64,000 bases of DNA from Telmatactis stephensoni (lineage: Eukaryota > Cnidaria > Anthozoa > Actiniaria > Isophelliidae): contig JALIZF010001413.1 of assembly GCA_029948255.1 (NCBI GenBank), positions 1 to 64,000 of the forward strand. Direction: 5' to 3'. Below are positions 57,301 to 59,761 of this stretch, in pieces (the first letter of the stretch is position 1; each line of letters opens with the position of its first letter). A model generated the notes under the pieces. That model did not search any database. It worked only from the letters and a program-made list of their open reading frames with translations, and was not told where the DNA came from. The translations under genes and the position numbers were made by a program.

Positions 57301-57756
57301 CAGCTGGTCTCCAAGAAGCTCACGGTTCGCCCTTTACCCCGGCCCTCTCTCCATCAGTGCTTCTTTTACGCGGCGGATTAGAACTTCGGACCCGAACTTC
57401 GATTAGAAAGAAGTCGAAACAAGTGTGAGGTGCCTGGGGATCGGACTCAGGACTCCTCGCCCAGAAGACCTTGCACTAAACAACTTAGCCACATTTGATG
57501 ATGCCTAGCAGTGATGCTGATTTTTTTTTTATGCTCAGCTACCATTGGTGCATCTGTATCAGCTGGAATTGTTGGTTTGCTTCTGGTTGTCGTGTTAGCA
57601 GTAGTATTGCGCAAGAAACTGCAAAAAAAGTATCCAAGTATCTTGAATACGCCATCAGTCTCGCCTGCTCCATCCGACACCATGGATGCTTCAGTGAGGT
57701 CGTATGAACAGAATGGAGTGGACCTTGACGAGAAACTAGCAAAGGTAGAAATTTAA
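6590..57756 (+). CDS. ZP gene B: secreted/membrane SRCR-EGF-D8C-ZP protein, spliced across 51 kb
   Basis: Exons: 6590-6712, 24051-24295, 24815-25082, 25543-25711, 27096-27398, 27942-28061, 49164-49529, 50277-50330, (52980-53096, decayed), 53321-53526, 53899-54049, 55293-55521, 56161-56456, 57539-57756. Without the decayed exon these sum to 2748 nt, exactly 915 codons plus stop, with every junction phase agreeing. Predicted order: signal peptide, unnamed N-terminal domain, SRCR, EGF, D8C, Ser/Thr linker, ZP with ten cysteines, furin-like RRRR, transmembrane helix, cytoplasmic tail. This fits a type I membrane precursor that is cleaved and polymerises outside the cell, as in uromodulin-like proteins (family knowledge). 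Joining exon 1 at 6.6 kb to exon 2 at 24 kb, and exon 6 at 28 kb to exon 7 at 49 kb, is inference from phase, domain logic and strand. RNA reads across these introns would settle it. Confidence 0.75.
6713..7667. other. Start of intron 1 of gene B, nothing recognised
   Basis: AT-rich intronic DNA. A possible element edge (CTTAAGGGGGCTGAAAACGG) at about 7352 has no partner that I could find. Confidence 0.4.
7672..8380. mobile_element. 709-bp TTAA-flanked element with ~150-bp inverted repeats
   Basis: TTAA at 7668-7671 and 8381-8384 flanks inverted arms that pair from GGTGTTTACC / GGTGAACACC inwards for roughly 150 bases (including CTTCCAATTTTATTTTTGAA and ACTAAGGAGGGATTGAAGA). TTAA flanks suggest piggyBac-type mobilisation, but the TIR start is not the classic piggyBac CCC; a TA-flanked reading is also possible. 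No ORF, so non-autonomous. It ends 14 bases before the purine-rich array begins. Confidence 0.75.
8398..12305. repeat. Giant purine-rich pentanucleotide array (~3.9 kb)
   Basis: Blocks from left to right: mixed AG-rich (8398-8510), AAAGC pentamers (about 8512-8611), AAAAG pentamers (to about 8670), AAATG pentamers (to about 8713), degenerate GA-rich (to 8942), CAAGA pentamers with variant words (8943-12018, interrupted about 10056-10135 by a GACGA/GAGAA patch), CGAGA pentamers (12018-12264), GA-rich tail. From 8943 on the register is almost perfectly 5-periodic, and variants are whole 5-letter words (TAATG, TAAGG, TAAGA, GAAAA, GAAGA, CCAGA). All purine-strand bias is on +. Period 5 makes very long open frames on the minus strand (repeating SCLVL), which are not genes. 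Confidence 0.97.
12018..12264. repeat. CGAGA pentamer block with one CpG per unit
   Basis: About 49 units of CGAGA follow the CAAGA block without a break in register, with a few CGAGG variants near 12191-12230. A CpG every five bases over about 250 bp is extreme for AT-rich intronic DNA. Confidence 0.95.
12326..13930 (+). pseudogene. BEL/Pao-type LTR retrotransposon pol fragment (integrase end)
   Basis: Reads as the C-terminal part of a BEL/Pao polyprotein: a [16 protein letters not shown] linker, then an H2C2-like zinc region ([14 protein letters not shown] ... [10 protein letters not shown]), an integrase core with [15 protein letters not shown] and [10 protein letters not shown] supplying the D-D-E residues, then LNSRPLTP and a C-terminal [10 protein letters not shown]...RGAWPLARV block ending with TAA at 13927-13929. 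Breaks: TGA at about 13003-13005 after LPETD, and a frameshift near 13728-13738. The protease, RT and RNase H end is missing, cut off at the repeat array. I see no LTR pair. Dead copy. Confidence 0.85.
13931..14400. other. Non-coding stretch with a tRNA-like remnant
   Basis: Possible 3' remnant of the BEL/Pao element (could include an LTR, not provable without a second copy). At about 14297-14356 a tRNA-like segment ends in GGGTTCGAATCC followed by AATAAATAAATAAA, which looks like a decayed tRNA-derived SINE and not a working tRNA gene. Confidence 0.35.
14603..15979 (+). pseudogene. Crypton-type tyrosine recombinase, copy 1
   Basis: Starts [15 protein letters not shown]; the homologous region follows as [12 protein letters not shown] and [17 protein letters not shown], the core signature of DUF3504/Crypton-derived proteins (relatives: the domesticated domains of ZMYM and QRICH1 proteins). 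Tyrosine recombinase residues visible: R in FGLRGFQEH (near 15090), H-x-x-R in NHSARKT (near 15470), H in TGHKRLES and Y in SYDVLS (near 15572). Breaks: the N-terminal frame is disturbed near 14690-14730 (probable deletion), TAG at 15375-15377 where the sister copies have Trp in the matching motif, and a frameshift near 15690. The Ser/Lys-rich C-terminus then ends with TAA at 15977-15979. Cryptons cut and rejoin DNA as circular intermediates (family knowledge). Inactive as it stands. Confidence 0.85.
16191..16331. repeat. 141-bp near-perfect hairpin downstream of Crypton copy 1
   Basis: Arms of 69 bases run from GTTAAAGAATGAACACGAG to CTCGTGTTCATTCTTTAAC around a dyad at 16261. The centre reads GGGCGCAGCCC, with GCGCAGC at 16258-16264. 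It lies 212 bases after the recombinase stop. Equivalent hairpins follow Crypton copies 2 and 3. Confidence 0.92.
16867..17213. repeat. 347-bp foldback, arms ~165 bp
   Basis: Pairs from TCAGCGC (16867) with GCGCTGA (17207-17213) inwards: for example GTATTTTGGTGCT with AGCACCAAAATAC, and TATATAAAGCATACTAATGA with TCATTAGTATGCTTTATATA. Arms have drifted by scattered substitutions. Confidence 0.85.
17220..17572. mobile_element. 353-bp foldback element with 9-bp target repeats
   Basis: TGATTGGGC stands on both sides (17211-17219 and 17573-17581). The element begins CACAGGGAGCCCGGCTTTTA and ends with the inverse. Arms of about 85 bases plus an inner pair (GGAGAGTTTCCGGTAA / TTACCGGAAACTCTCC). A 9-bp repeat with long TIRs resembles Mutator-like elements, whereas CAGGG ends resemble hAT (8 bp), so the superfamily is uncertain. 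Confidence 0.7.
17753..17921. repeat. Small hairpin and CACT microsatellite
   Basis: TAACTCGTGGATT / AATCCACGAGTTA forms a perfect hairpin near 17753-17783, and an AATCCACGAGTTA copy recurs at about 19192. A (CACT)6 tract lies at about 17897-17920. Confidence 0.7.
18005..18136. mobile_element. MITE, third copy of the TCGTATGA family
   Basis: TTTCGTATGAGTGGGAAA at the left and a degenerate TTCCCCCTCATAC at the right, with the same GTACCGTACCGTAT-type interior as 3805-3937 and 59361-59493. Confidence 0.55.
18844..18925 (+). repeat. tRNA-like sequence, probably SINE head
   Basis: GGCTCAAGTGGTT (A-box-like) and CTGTTCGAATCAC (B box) are spaced as in a tRNA and followed by T-rich sequence. The stems do not close well by eye, so a working tRNA gene is unlikely. 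Open frame through it is ignored. Confidence 0.35.
18926..20331. other. Intronic DNA with a partial TIR element
   Basis: CCGGTAATGCCGTCTCAAAA at about 19411-19430 is a degenerate copy of the terminal repeat of the element at 20332-23444. TTGTATCGCGATTCT (19353) and AGAATCGCGATACAA (20315) form another inverted pair about 960 bp apart, so a related element may occupy 19350-20330. Nothing coding is supported. Confidence 0.4.
20718..21218 (-). pseudogene. Retroelement-like N-terminal pol segment
   Basis: The minus strand reads from [16 protein letters not shown] through [44 protein letters not shown] and [12 protein letters not shown] to a stop near 20718. I recognise this type of sequence from predicted cnidarian reverse-transcriptase-bearing proteins, where it precedes the RT domain; that is recall, not a search. 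It is preceded on the minus strand by a good acceptor (TTTTTCTTGTCAG at about 21219-21231), implying a spliced upstream exon. The RT domain itself is absent. Confidence 0.45.
21722..22017 (-). pseudogene. Pro/Gln-rich coding-like segment
   Basis: The minus strand gives repeated [17 protein letters not shown] sequence with a stop at about 21802 and a similar sequence beyond it. It sits between two other coding-like segments of the same element, and a CCACTAG acceptor-like site borders it at about 21990. The upstream segment (ATG at 23198, donor GTAGGT after 23118) does not join it in a matching phase, so splicing is unproven. Low-complexity region of the element's gene. Confidence 0.35.
22290..23095. 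repeat. Minisatellite, 261-bp unit
   Basis: Landmarks such as CTTGTACGAACACACAGCG recur at 22551, 22812 and 23073, giving a 261-bp period. Two complete, nearly identical units plus a diverged first unit (from about 22300). CGAACACACAGCGT is itself used twice per unit. Open frames on both strands follow the period (261 is divisible by 3) and are not genes. Confidence 0.92.
24051..25711 (+). CDS. Gene B exons 2-4: unnamed N-terminal extracellular domain
   Basis: Exons 24051-24295 (donor GTGAGA), 24815-25082 (donor GTAAGC) and 25543-25711 (donor GTAAAT) join in phases 0/2, 2/0 and 0/1. The protein reads [16 protein letters not shown]..., then [21 protein letters not shown], then [20 protein letters not shown] with ECNGFC, then [20 protein letters not shown] and ends [10 protein letters not shown]. 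The DGDIVRCR...EC.G.C block and a start with [10 protein letters not shown] (exon 1) mark a recurrent extracellular domain of cnidarian predicted proteins that I cannot name. Cysteine content fits a secreted fold. Confidence 0.75.
25150..25510. mobile_element. MITE of the TACCTTTTAGGG type
   Basis: It contains GTACCTTTTAGGG at about 25200 and 25250 and further variants to the right, with a right edge AGGAGTTCCCTCAGGGACC. Same family as 2010-2280. Lies in intron 3 of gene B. Confidence 0.5.
26078..27060. repeat. Two inverted-repeat remnants in intron 4
   Basis: TGTGGTTTAAATTAATGTTC (about 26079) pairs with sequence ending GAAATTAAACCACA (about 26227). GAGAAACCGCCTGCCCGAAGACTA (about 26459) pairs with TAGTCTTCAGGCAGGCGGTTTCTC (about 26996). 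Between them TCGACCAATCAGAAT occurs twice (26911 and 26940). An open frame at 26719-26997 has no supporting motif. Confidence 0.5.
27096..27398 (+). CDS. Gene B exon 5: SRCR domain
   Basis: Acceptor TTTCAATGACAG, donor GTAAAT at 27399, phase 1-1. A complete scavenger receptor cysteine-rich domain: [44 protein letters not shown] and ending VHLECKG, with six cysteines (group A-like count). SRCR domains bind protein or polyanionic ligands outside the cell. Symmetric single exon, as usual for shuffled modules. Confidence 0.93.
27942..28061 (+). CDS. Gene B exon 6: EGF-like domain, GC donor
   Basis: Acceptor TTATTGTTTCAG; the exon encodes [17 protein letters not shown] followed by [18 protein letters not shown], a full six-cysteine EGF-like module. 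The exon ends CAG and the intron starts GCAAGT (28062-28067), the classical GC-AG variant donor; no GT fits the module end and phase 1. It is too short for ordinary ORF listing. Confidence 0.85.
28062..28689. other. Start of intron 6 of gene B
   Basis: Contains a loose inverted-repeat segment (about 28283-28445) with repeated GCGATTGCA / TGATCGC motifs, probably a MITE remnant. Otherwise nothing recognised. Confidence 0.4.
28690..29980. mobile_element. 1.3-kb foldback element: one arm at the left, hairpin at the right
   Basis: The right end is a 192-bp hairpin (29789-29980; AACAAATTTACGATGGAAAG ... inverse) with GGCTACGCC (GCTACGC at 29886-29892) near its centre. The left end carries TCTGATTGGTCGAGAACC and GTGGTAAATAGGAGTACATA, which matches the distal hairpin arm GTGGTGAATAAGAGTACATA in the same orientation. 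The body is AT-rich and non-coding. Confidence 0.6.
30000..32184 (+). pseudogene. Ty3/gypsy-like retroelement, 5' part, degraded
   Basis: A partial LTR end (TATATAAATAG, AATAAA) precedes TTTGGCGACGAGGAT (30086-30100), a typical gypsy primer-binding region. Then gag-like frames (30218-30496, 30493-30678, continuing shifted), CCHC-type zinc knuckle [17 protein letters not shown] (about 31021-31070), an aspartic protease with [15 protein letters not shown] (about 31320), the very start of RT ([11 protein letters not shown]), a large deletion, an integrase zinc region near 31955-32060, and [18 protein letters not shown]. Frameshifts and stops throughout. It breaks off at NKERL, where Crypton copy 2 is inserted; the integrase tail resumes at 36396. 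Confidence 0.8.
32190..32331. repeat. 142-bp terminal hairpin of Crypton copy 2
   Basis: GGTAATAGAACT at the left pairs with AGTTCTATTACC at the right. The centre reads CCGCGTAGCGG with GCGTAGC at 32257-32263, exactly at the dyad (32260). Arms contain sub-palindromes (GAAATCACA...TGTGATTTC). Confidence 0.9.
32838..34312 (-). pseudogene. Crypton-type tyrosine recombinase, copy 2
   Basis: Starts [15 protein letters not shown]; has an acidic N-terminus, then [16 protein letters not shown] and [17 protein letters not shown] (DUF3504-type core), [10 protein letters not shown] (catalytic Arg region), [12 protein letters not shown] (H-x-x-R), [16 protein letters not shown] (His and Tyr). C-terminus Ser-rich, ending at 32838. 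Only two frameshifts separate it from an open gene: one in an A-run near 33730-33735 and one near 33085. Length about 490 codons, comparable to copies 1 and 3. A recently active copy by the look of it. Confidence 0.87.
34509..36322 (-). mobile_element. 5'-truncated LINE with 12-bp target duplication
   Basis: AATACTTAAATC stands at 34497-34508 and 36323-36334. The minus-strand 3' end is a TA-rich microsatellite tail (34509-34532) and not poly(A), as in RTE/CR1-type LINEs. Inserted in the 5' part of Crypton copy 2, so it is younger than that. Confidence 0.85.
34573..36264 (-). CDS. LINE reverse transcriptase ORF with C-terminal zinc finger
   Basis: 563 codons without interruption. RT motifs in order: [68 protein letters not shown] and [11 protein letters not shown] (catalytic YADD), then a thumb region and a C-terminal [21 protein letters not shown] finger. 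The first 45-50 residues ([20 protein letters not shown]...) do not look like RT and probably come from a rearranged or template-switched 5' end. The endonuclease is missing, so this copy cannot move by itself. Confidence 0.85.
   Translation of the reverse strand: MSEPVTLGRKAGGYYHLPKVNPQTSGGKESPYFSILDWLQAKSSHCPALIITIYKKKGDRAECGNHRGISLLASAGKLLAKIVLNRLKIIAEEVLPESQCGFRSGRSTSDMIFTLRQLQEKAAEQHQPLYVVFVDFTKAFDTVNRTTLWKVLEVYGCPDKLVNIIKQFHDGMKAQVSIGGESSDAFLVNHGVKQGCVLAPTLFSLYLTAVLDTMNEGLNKGVFIRTRTDGNLFNLARLRAHTKTQELCVRELLYADDSALVANNPADMQEIVDRFSSAADMFGLKINISKTEVLYQPPTRSTVLPEMITVHDKPLKTTESFTYLGSTVTNTNSSDLEVERRILSASKAYGALQRRLWSSHDISTKTKVKVYSVAVVPCLLYSMECVTLYRRHIKALTRVQLRHLRSILKIKWQDRIPDIEVLRRADTVSVEALITVSQLRWAGHVCRMPNSRLPKSVFYSELQQGKRSQGGQKLRYKDVLKRHMKRSGISHDTWEEDALQKVKWRGLLKKASAAIEDIRQEEYQRAHDRRHTVAVSGSFQCSGCQRSCRSLAGLKAHIRSCPK
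36396..36560 (+). pseudogene. Gypsy integrase tail, continuation of 30000-32184
   Basis: Reads [20 protein letters not shown] and then [17 protein letters not shown], typical of the integrase C-terminal side of Ty3/gypsy polyproteins. An internal deletion (between KHVFAT and TGISPYEA) removed most of the integrase core. The open frame continues to 36866, but the later part, including a hydrophobic stretch, is not retroelement-like. Confidence 0.65.
36930..38690 (+). pseudogene. Decayed LINE: endonuclease and start of RT
   Basis: Pieces in several frames: [41 protein letters not shown], then after a [16 protein letters not shown] with [16 protein letters not shown] (apurinic/apyrimidinic endonuclease motifs), [17 protein letters not shown], and near 38605 [17 protein letters not shown] at the RT threshold. 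It stops there (5' fragment). Many frameshifts. Different from the two other LINEs in the window. Confidence 0.7.
37407..37670. mobile_element. hAT-like MITE inside the LINE endonuclease
   Basis: ATCAGTA flanks it (37400-37406 and 37671-37677). TIRs CAGGCTCGTAAC / GTTACGAGCCCG, interior with many GGATCAGG words. Removing the insert with one flank restores the endonuclease reading PSVDNNTF. Confidence 0.75.
38691..40510. other. Intronic DNA with a foldback and tandem-unit start
   Basis: A fragment of the 4124-4354 MITE family ends at about 38875. 39700-39830 is a foldback (CTTCACGCCGATCTAAGTG ... CACTTAGATCGACGTGAAG) with two internal hairpins (GTTGCGTAGCAAC and GGAACCCC...GGGGTTCC). From about 40260 it matches 42900-43040 (GTAATCTGGAAGAGA..., GTGTCATTCTGTTCTACAT...), the tandem block into which Crypton copy 3 inserted. 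Confidence 0.6.
40514..40662. repeat. ~149-bp terminal hairpin of Crypton copy 3
   Basis: ATATTACATG (40519) pairs with CATGTAATAT (40648), GGAGATACGGATTTTATCTTC with GAAGATAAAAATCCGTATCTCC, and CTCTCACGAGTGA with the inverse around a dyad at 40588. GCGCAGC is at 40585-40591, centred on the dyad. Some mismatches in the outer arm. Confidence 0.88.
40880..42344 (-). pseudogene. Crypton-type tyrosine recombinase, copy 3
   Basis: Starts [16 protein letters not shown] (compare [15 protein letters not shown] of copy 1). Blocks: [12 protein letters not shown] and [61 protein letters not shown], then a Ser-rich tail. Split over four frames (42177-42344, 41861-42124, 41424-41864, 40880-41503), so at least three disruptions. 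The catalytic Arg, H-x-x-R, His and Tyr positions are all still present. Confidence 0.85.
42525..43500. repeat. ~500-bp tandem units, AT-rich
   Basis: GATTTTTGCTTTCTATTTCTGAAAATTATGAA (about 42597) returns as GATTTTTGGATTTTATTTCTGAGAATTATGAA (about 43117), and ACCACAGGAAGCCCAATTCATTTGAATCAA recurs at about 42793 and 43342. A third partial unit lies left of Crypton copy 3 (from about 40260). Diverged, non-coding. Confidence 0.75.
43860..47222 (+). pseudogene. Jockey/CR1-like LINE, EN-RT, split by a palindrome
   Basis: 43911-44183 encodes the end of the endonuclease ([12 protein letters not shown]). After the 1254-bp insertion the RT frame runs openly from about 45448 to 46545: [98 protein letters not shown] (catalytic ADD). 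One frameshift in an A8 run (about 46543-46550) separates it from the C-terminal frame ending TGA/TAA at about 47220, which contains [11 protein letters not shown] and [11 protein letters not shown]. The N-terminal EN part is missing to the left. Confidence 0.85.
44185..45438. mobile_element. 1254-bp nested palindrome inserted in the LINE
   Basis: TA flanks (44183-44184, 45439-45440). Both ends read ATACCATGATCACCTCGGGA inwards and pair over most of the length. Inside, at about 44765-44930, sits a second palindrome whose ends are ATACCATGAC and GTCATGGTAT, itself pairing around GAGGCCGTAGGCC (about 44840). The outer arms also contain AGGGAAATTTAGAACTAAAT palindromes in multiple orientations (44265-44375, 45294-45364). 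Non-coding. Confidence 0.85.
47223..49163. other. Remainder of intron 6: two MITE-like inverted repeats
   Basis: 47692-47970: ends GCGTGTCGCTTTGGCACCTC / GAGGCGCCAAAGCGACACGC pair for about 50 bases, including TTGCATTTTTTGCAC. 48665-48775: CCCCCTTATCAATGTTG pairs loosely with CAACATTGAAAGGGGG. Short open frames here overlap these repeats and are not supported as genes. Confidence 0.65.
49164..49529 (+). CDS. Gene B exon 7: uromodulin-type D8C domain
   Basis: Acceptor TTTTGTCGTCACAG, donor GTAATT, phase 1-1. Reads [91 protein letters not shown] and ends CHLRYCGNG. This is the D8C module known from uromodulin, GP2 and LZP-like proteins (WYRF, W-x-N-G-x-H-P, C-C pair, CGGFYVY). Ten cysteines. 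It often stands in front of ZP domains, as here. Confidence 0.92.
50277..50330 (+). CDS. Gene B exon 8: short Ser/Thr-rich linker
   Basis: Acceptor TTTATCAG, 54 bases, donor GTGTGTAAG, phase 1-1. Encodes [18 protein letters not shown], a mucin-like linker that could carry O-glycans. Supported by splice sites, phase and position only; small enough to be missed by gene finders. Confidence 0.6.
50422..51350. mobile_element. Four small inverted-repeat elements in a row
   Basis: 50422-50566 (ends TAGAGTGCACGCACTTAATC, long TIRs with CGTGAAACA), 50649-50916 (TATACCTATTTGCACAAAC), 50917-51172 (ACAGCTATTTCAAAAAACG, containing CTGCATACTGAATAGTGCA) and 51266-51350 (TACCCTGCGAGCAGATCTCC). The second and third abut, sharing GGTATACAGC. 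All are non-coding and lie in intron 8 of gene B. Confidence 0.8.
51351..52979. other. Intron 8, right part
   Basis: Contains T/C-rich tracts near 51390-51420 and 51545-51660 (TTCC, ATTC and TTTC words). No gene, RNA or element recognised in the rest. Confidence 0.5.
52980..53096 (+). pseudogene. Gene B exon 9: EGF-like exon with two stops
   Basis: Acceptor ATTTTTTTAG. In phase 1 it reads [22 protein letters not shown], then TAG TGA (about 53044-53049), then [15 protein letters not shown], clearly an EGF-like module interrupted by two consecutive stops. A possible donor GTGATT keeps phase 1-1, so the exon can be skipped without a frame change. If included, it would end the protein before the ZP domain. 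Confidence 0.75.
53181..53250. repeat. (GGGA)n microsatellite, ~17 units
   Basis: Uninterrupted tetranucleotide tract just upstream of the ZP exon acceptor. Copy A has only a short degenerate purine tract (118-147) at this place, so it expanded in copy B. Confidence 0.95.
53321..57756 (+). CDS. Gene B exons 10-14: ZP domain, RRRR site, transmembrane tail
   Basis: Exons 53321-53526, 53899-54049, 55293-55521, 56161-56456 and 57539-57756; same phases as gene A. Ten ZP cysteines, SSRRRRAT before the C-terminal propeptide, helix [18 protein letters not shown] and tail ending EKLAKVEI. All exons are open. The first acceptor differs from gene A: the AG used there (191-192) reads AA here (53299-53300), and a 15-base insertion supplies a new CCAG (53317-53320). 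Near identity of the tail exons with gene A suggests recent duplication or conversion. Confidence 0.9.
54316..54363. repeat. (AT)n microsatellite
   Basis: About 24 TA units inside the 54190-54880 segment that copy A lacks. Preceded by CGTCCGCCGGCGGACCGCGGACG (a GC-rich hairpin near 54229-54251). Confidence 0.9.
56566..57250 (+). repeat. tRNA-derived SINE (copy B), split by a MITE
   Basis: The head is better preserved than in copy A: TGGCTCAGTTGGACGAGCGC (A box), GGTTCGATTCCCC (B box), ending GGCCGACCA. The body resumes at about 56982 after the inserted MITE. Same intron and orientation as 2700-3062. Confidence 0.75.
56659..56981. mobile_element. 323-bp TTAA-flanked MITE in the SINE
   Basis: TTAA at 56655-56658 and 56982-56985, ends AGGGGGACGACGAT / ATCGTCGTCCCACT inverted. 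Copy A has the single TTAA (2785-2788) and nothing else, so insertion was exact. Confidence 0.88.
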
Positions 57757-57779
57757 AGAAAACAAACTTTAAATTTCTA

Positions 57780-59128
57780 TTTCTGCCTGTTTCTCTGCAC
57801 GACGTCACGTATTTTGAAAGTGACATATCAGTGGGAATTTCTGGGACAGTATCTTCCAATTTAGAATTTAGAATTCATGCATGATTTTAAAGAATATGTA
57901 TGTTTTACCGTTCTGTTAGCACGAAATAATGAATTGCACAGGAACAAGCAGATTGTATTAACTGAAGAAACAATTCAGAAACAATTTAGAATTGATACAA
58001 GGAAAATACTCCCAGAAAAATTCTTTCTTAAGTTAAACTGATTTTTCGCGCAATGGCAGTACAACTTGAGTTAATTTCGTTATTTTGTATTACAAGTTTT
58101 TGATTTCAGGTCAAAAACTCGCAACGTGTTGCCGAAGCCAAAATTGCGTTTAAAAGGGGTTCCATGTGGTATATTGCTCGCATTGCGCGAAAAATCGACC
58201 CGTGTAACATCAACCTTAAGATGGGATTTAGTCACTTGCGCAGCCGCAGTTAGGCACTTTTTCACGAAAAAAAAAAAAAAAAAAAACCCGAAAAAGACAA
58301 AAAATATATTTGCATAATCCATAGAATATGTAATCAATCTTAAGAAAGTTGGTGATTTTTTTGCCATAAATATATCTAAGCCATCGAAGAAATAAGAGTA
58401 CAGCTTCAAAAATGTATTTCCTAATTTCCTAGCATCAGGCTCATCAAAAAATTTGCTTGAACCTATCCCATAATTTCCTCGATGCTTCAGATCTATATTC
58501 ATATATAGCAAAAACCTTGTTGAGATTGGCTATAGAAACTCACTAATTAAGCCCTGCCCACACGAAAACGTGCTTCCACAACGTTCGGGTTATACAAAGC
58601 AATTTTATTGAGAAATCCAGATTAGGTTTTTCATTCCTAATTTACAATAACCAACAATTGAAATACAAAACATTAACATTGTCTAGCCCTCTCGCGAGGG
58701 CTACACCAACTAAAATTTTAGTGAAAACGAACAAAACGTATTCGCGTGGACAGGCTAAGGTAATAACAATTTCAAACTAAGTAACCAGTTATGAAGTTGA
58801 CTTTTTATAGTTTGTATACTGATTGACTGTTATTGCACAATTATTATGTAACTAGAACTGGGAGACGGACACTATTAAAAGTTGTCTTTGATTCCCTTTT
58901 AGATGTTTCGGCCGGCCCTTGGACTTTATGAGCAGTCCAAAAAGGCAATTCCATCAAAGAAAAAAAAAGTGCTGCAATTTTTCAAAACTTTCTTTCAAAA
59001 AGCTTTTTCACTAGCAGTACACCAGCAATAAGTTCGAGTAAATTTAAATGCAATATTAATCTCAAAGTTGGCGATACTTATGAGGAATACATTGATTCAG
59101 CTTTTGTTTGCGTGTGCTGATGCTTATA
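57780..59128. other. 1.35-kb segment present only in copy B, 3' UTR side
   Basis: Begins shortly after the stop codon and displaces the rest of the 3' flank. Contains an A20-type run (about 58267-58285) and a MITE-like inverted repeat at 58547-58757 (GCCCTGCCCACACGAAAACG with the inverse CGTATTCGCGTGGACAGGC). No clear outer ends or coding content found. Confidence 0.6.
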
Positions 59129-59360
59129 CCGCTGGTAAATTATAGCAGATTTGAGTCTTTTAGTTTGGTGTAATTTAAAGAACATTTCAAATGCAGTGTA
59201 TCTCGTTTCCATAAACACTTAGTTAGTTCCAATGGGAAATATGTCATATAACTATAAGCAAGGATAGGGCAACTTTAGTTTTGTATGACGTGAAAGGATT
59301 GTCTAAAACGTCGATGTATGCCTCATTTTCAAGCTCTTCACATTGTAGTATTAGGGCAGA

Positions 59361-59493
59361 TCTCGTATGACTGGGAAAACGGCTCGGTCACTGCACGGCA
59401 CGGTTACGGTAGGAACCTCGAATGCTTTTATAGACGTCAGTTACGACACTGGTACGGTTACAGTACGGCGCGGTAAGTTTCCCACTCATACGA
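59361..59493. mobile_element. MITE, orthologous copy of 3805-3937
   Basis: TCTCGTATGACTGGGAAAA and TTTCCCACTCATACGA ends; the right end is better preserved than in copy A. Confidence 0.65.
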
Positions 59494-59536
59494 AAACTGC
59501 TCTATAAGTCAGAGCTTCATATACGATTTCAAGCTA

Positions 59537-59713
59537 CAGTCTTGGACAAAAAGGGTTAAGAATTTTCCTGTTTTGGAAGAAATGCGTGCGTCACCTCACA
59601 TTTATTTTGGAGCCAAATCACCCCTCCCCTCCCCCCACCCAACACAGTGTTGATCAGTTGGGACCCCAGATGTAGCAATGCCACTTTTTTCTTATCATTT
59701 ATGTCCAAAATTG
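59537..59713. mobile_element. 177-bp Tc1/mariner-like MITE
   Basis: TA on both sides (59535-59536, 59714-59715) and TIRs CAGTCTTGGACAAAA / TATGTCCAAAATTG. Copy A reads CTGCTAGTTG (TA at 3974-3975) with no insert. Confidence 0.8.
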
Positions 59714-59761
59714 TAGGCTGTTAACATATTGTAGTATTGTAACTCGAAAAACACCAATAAA

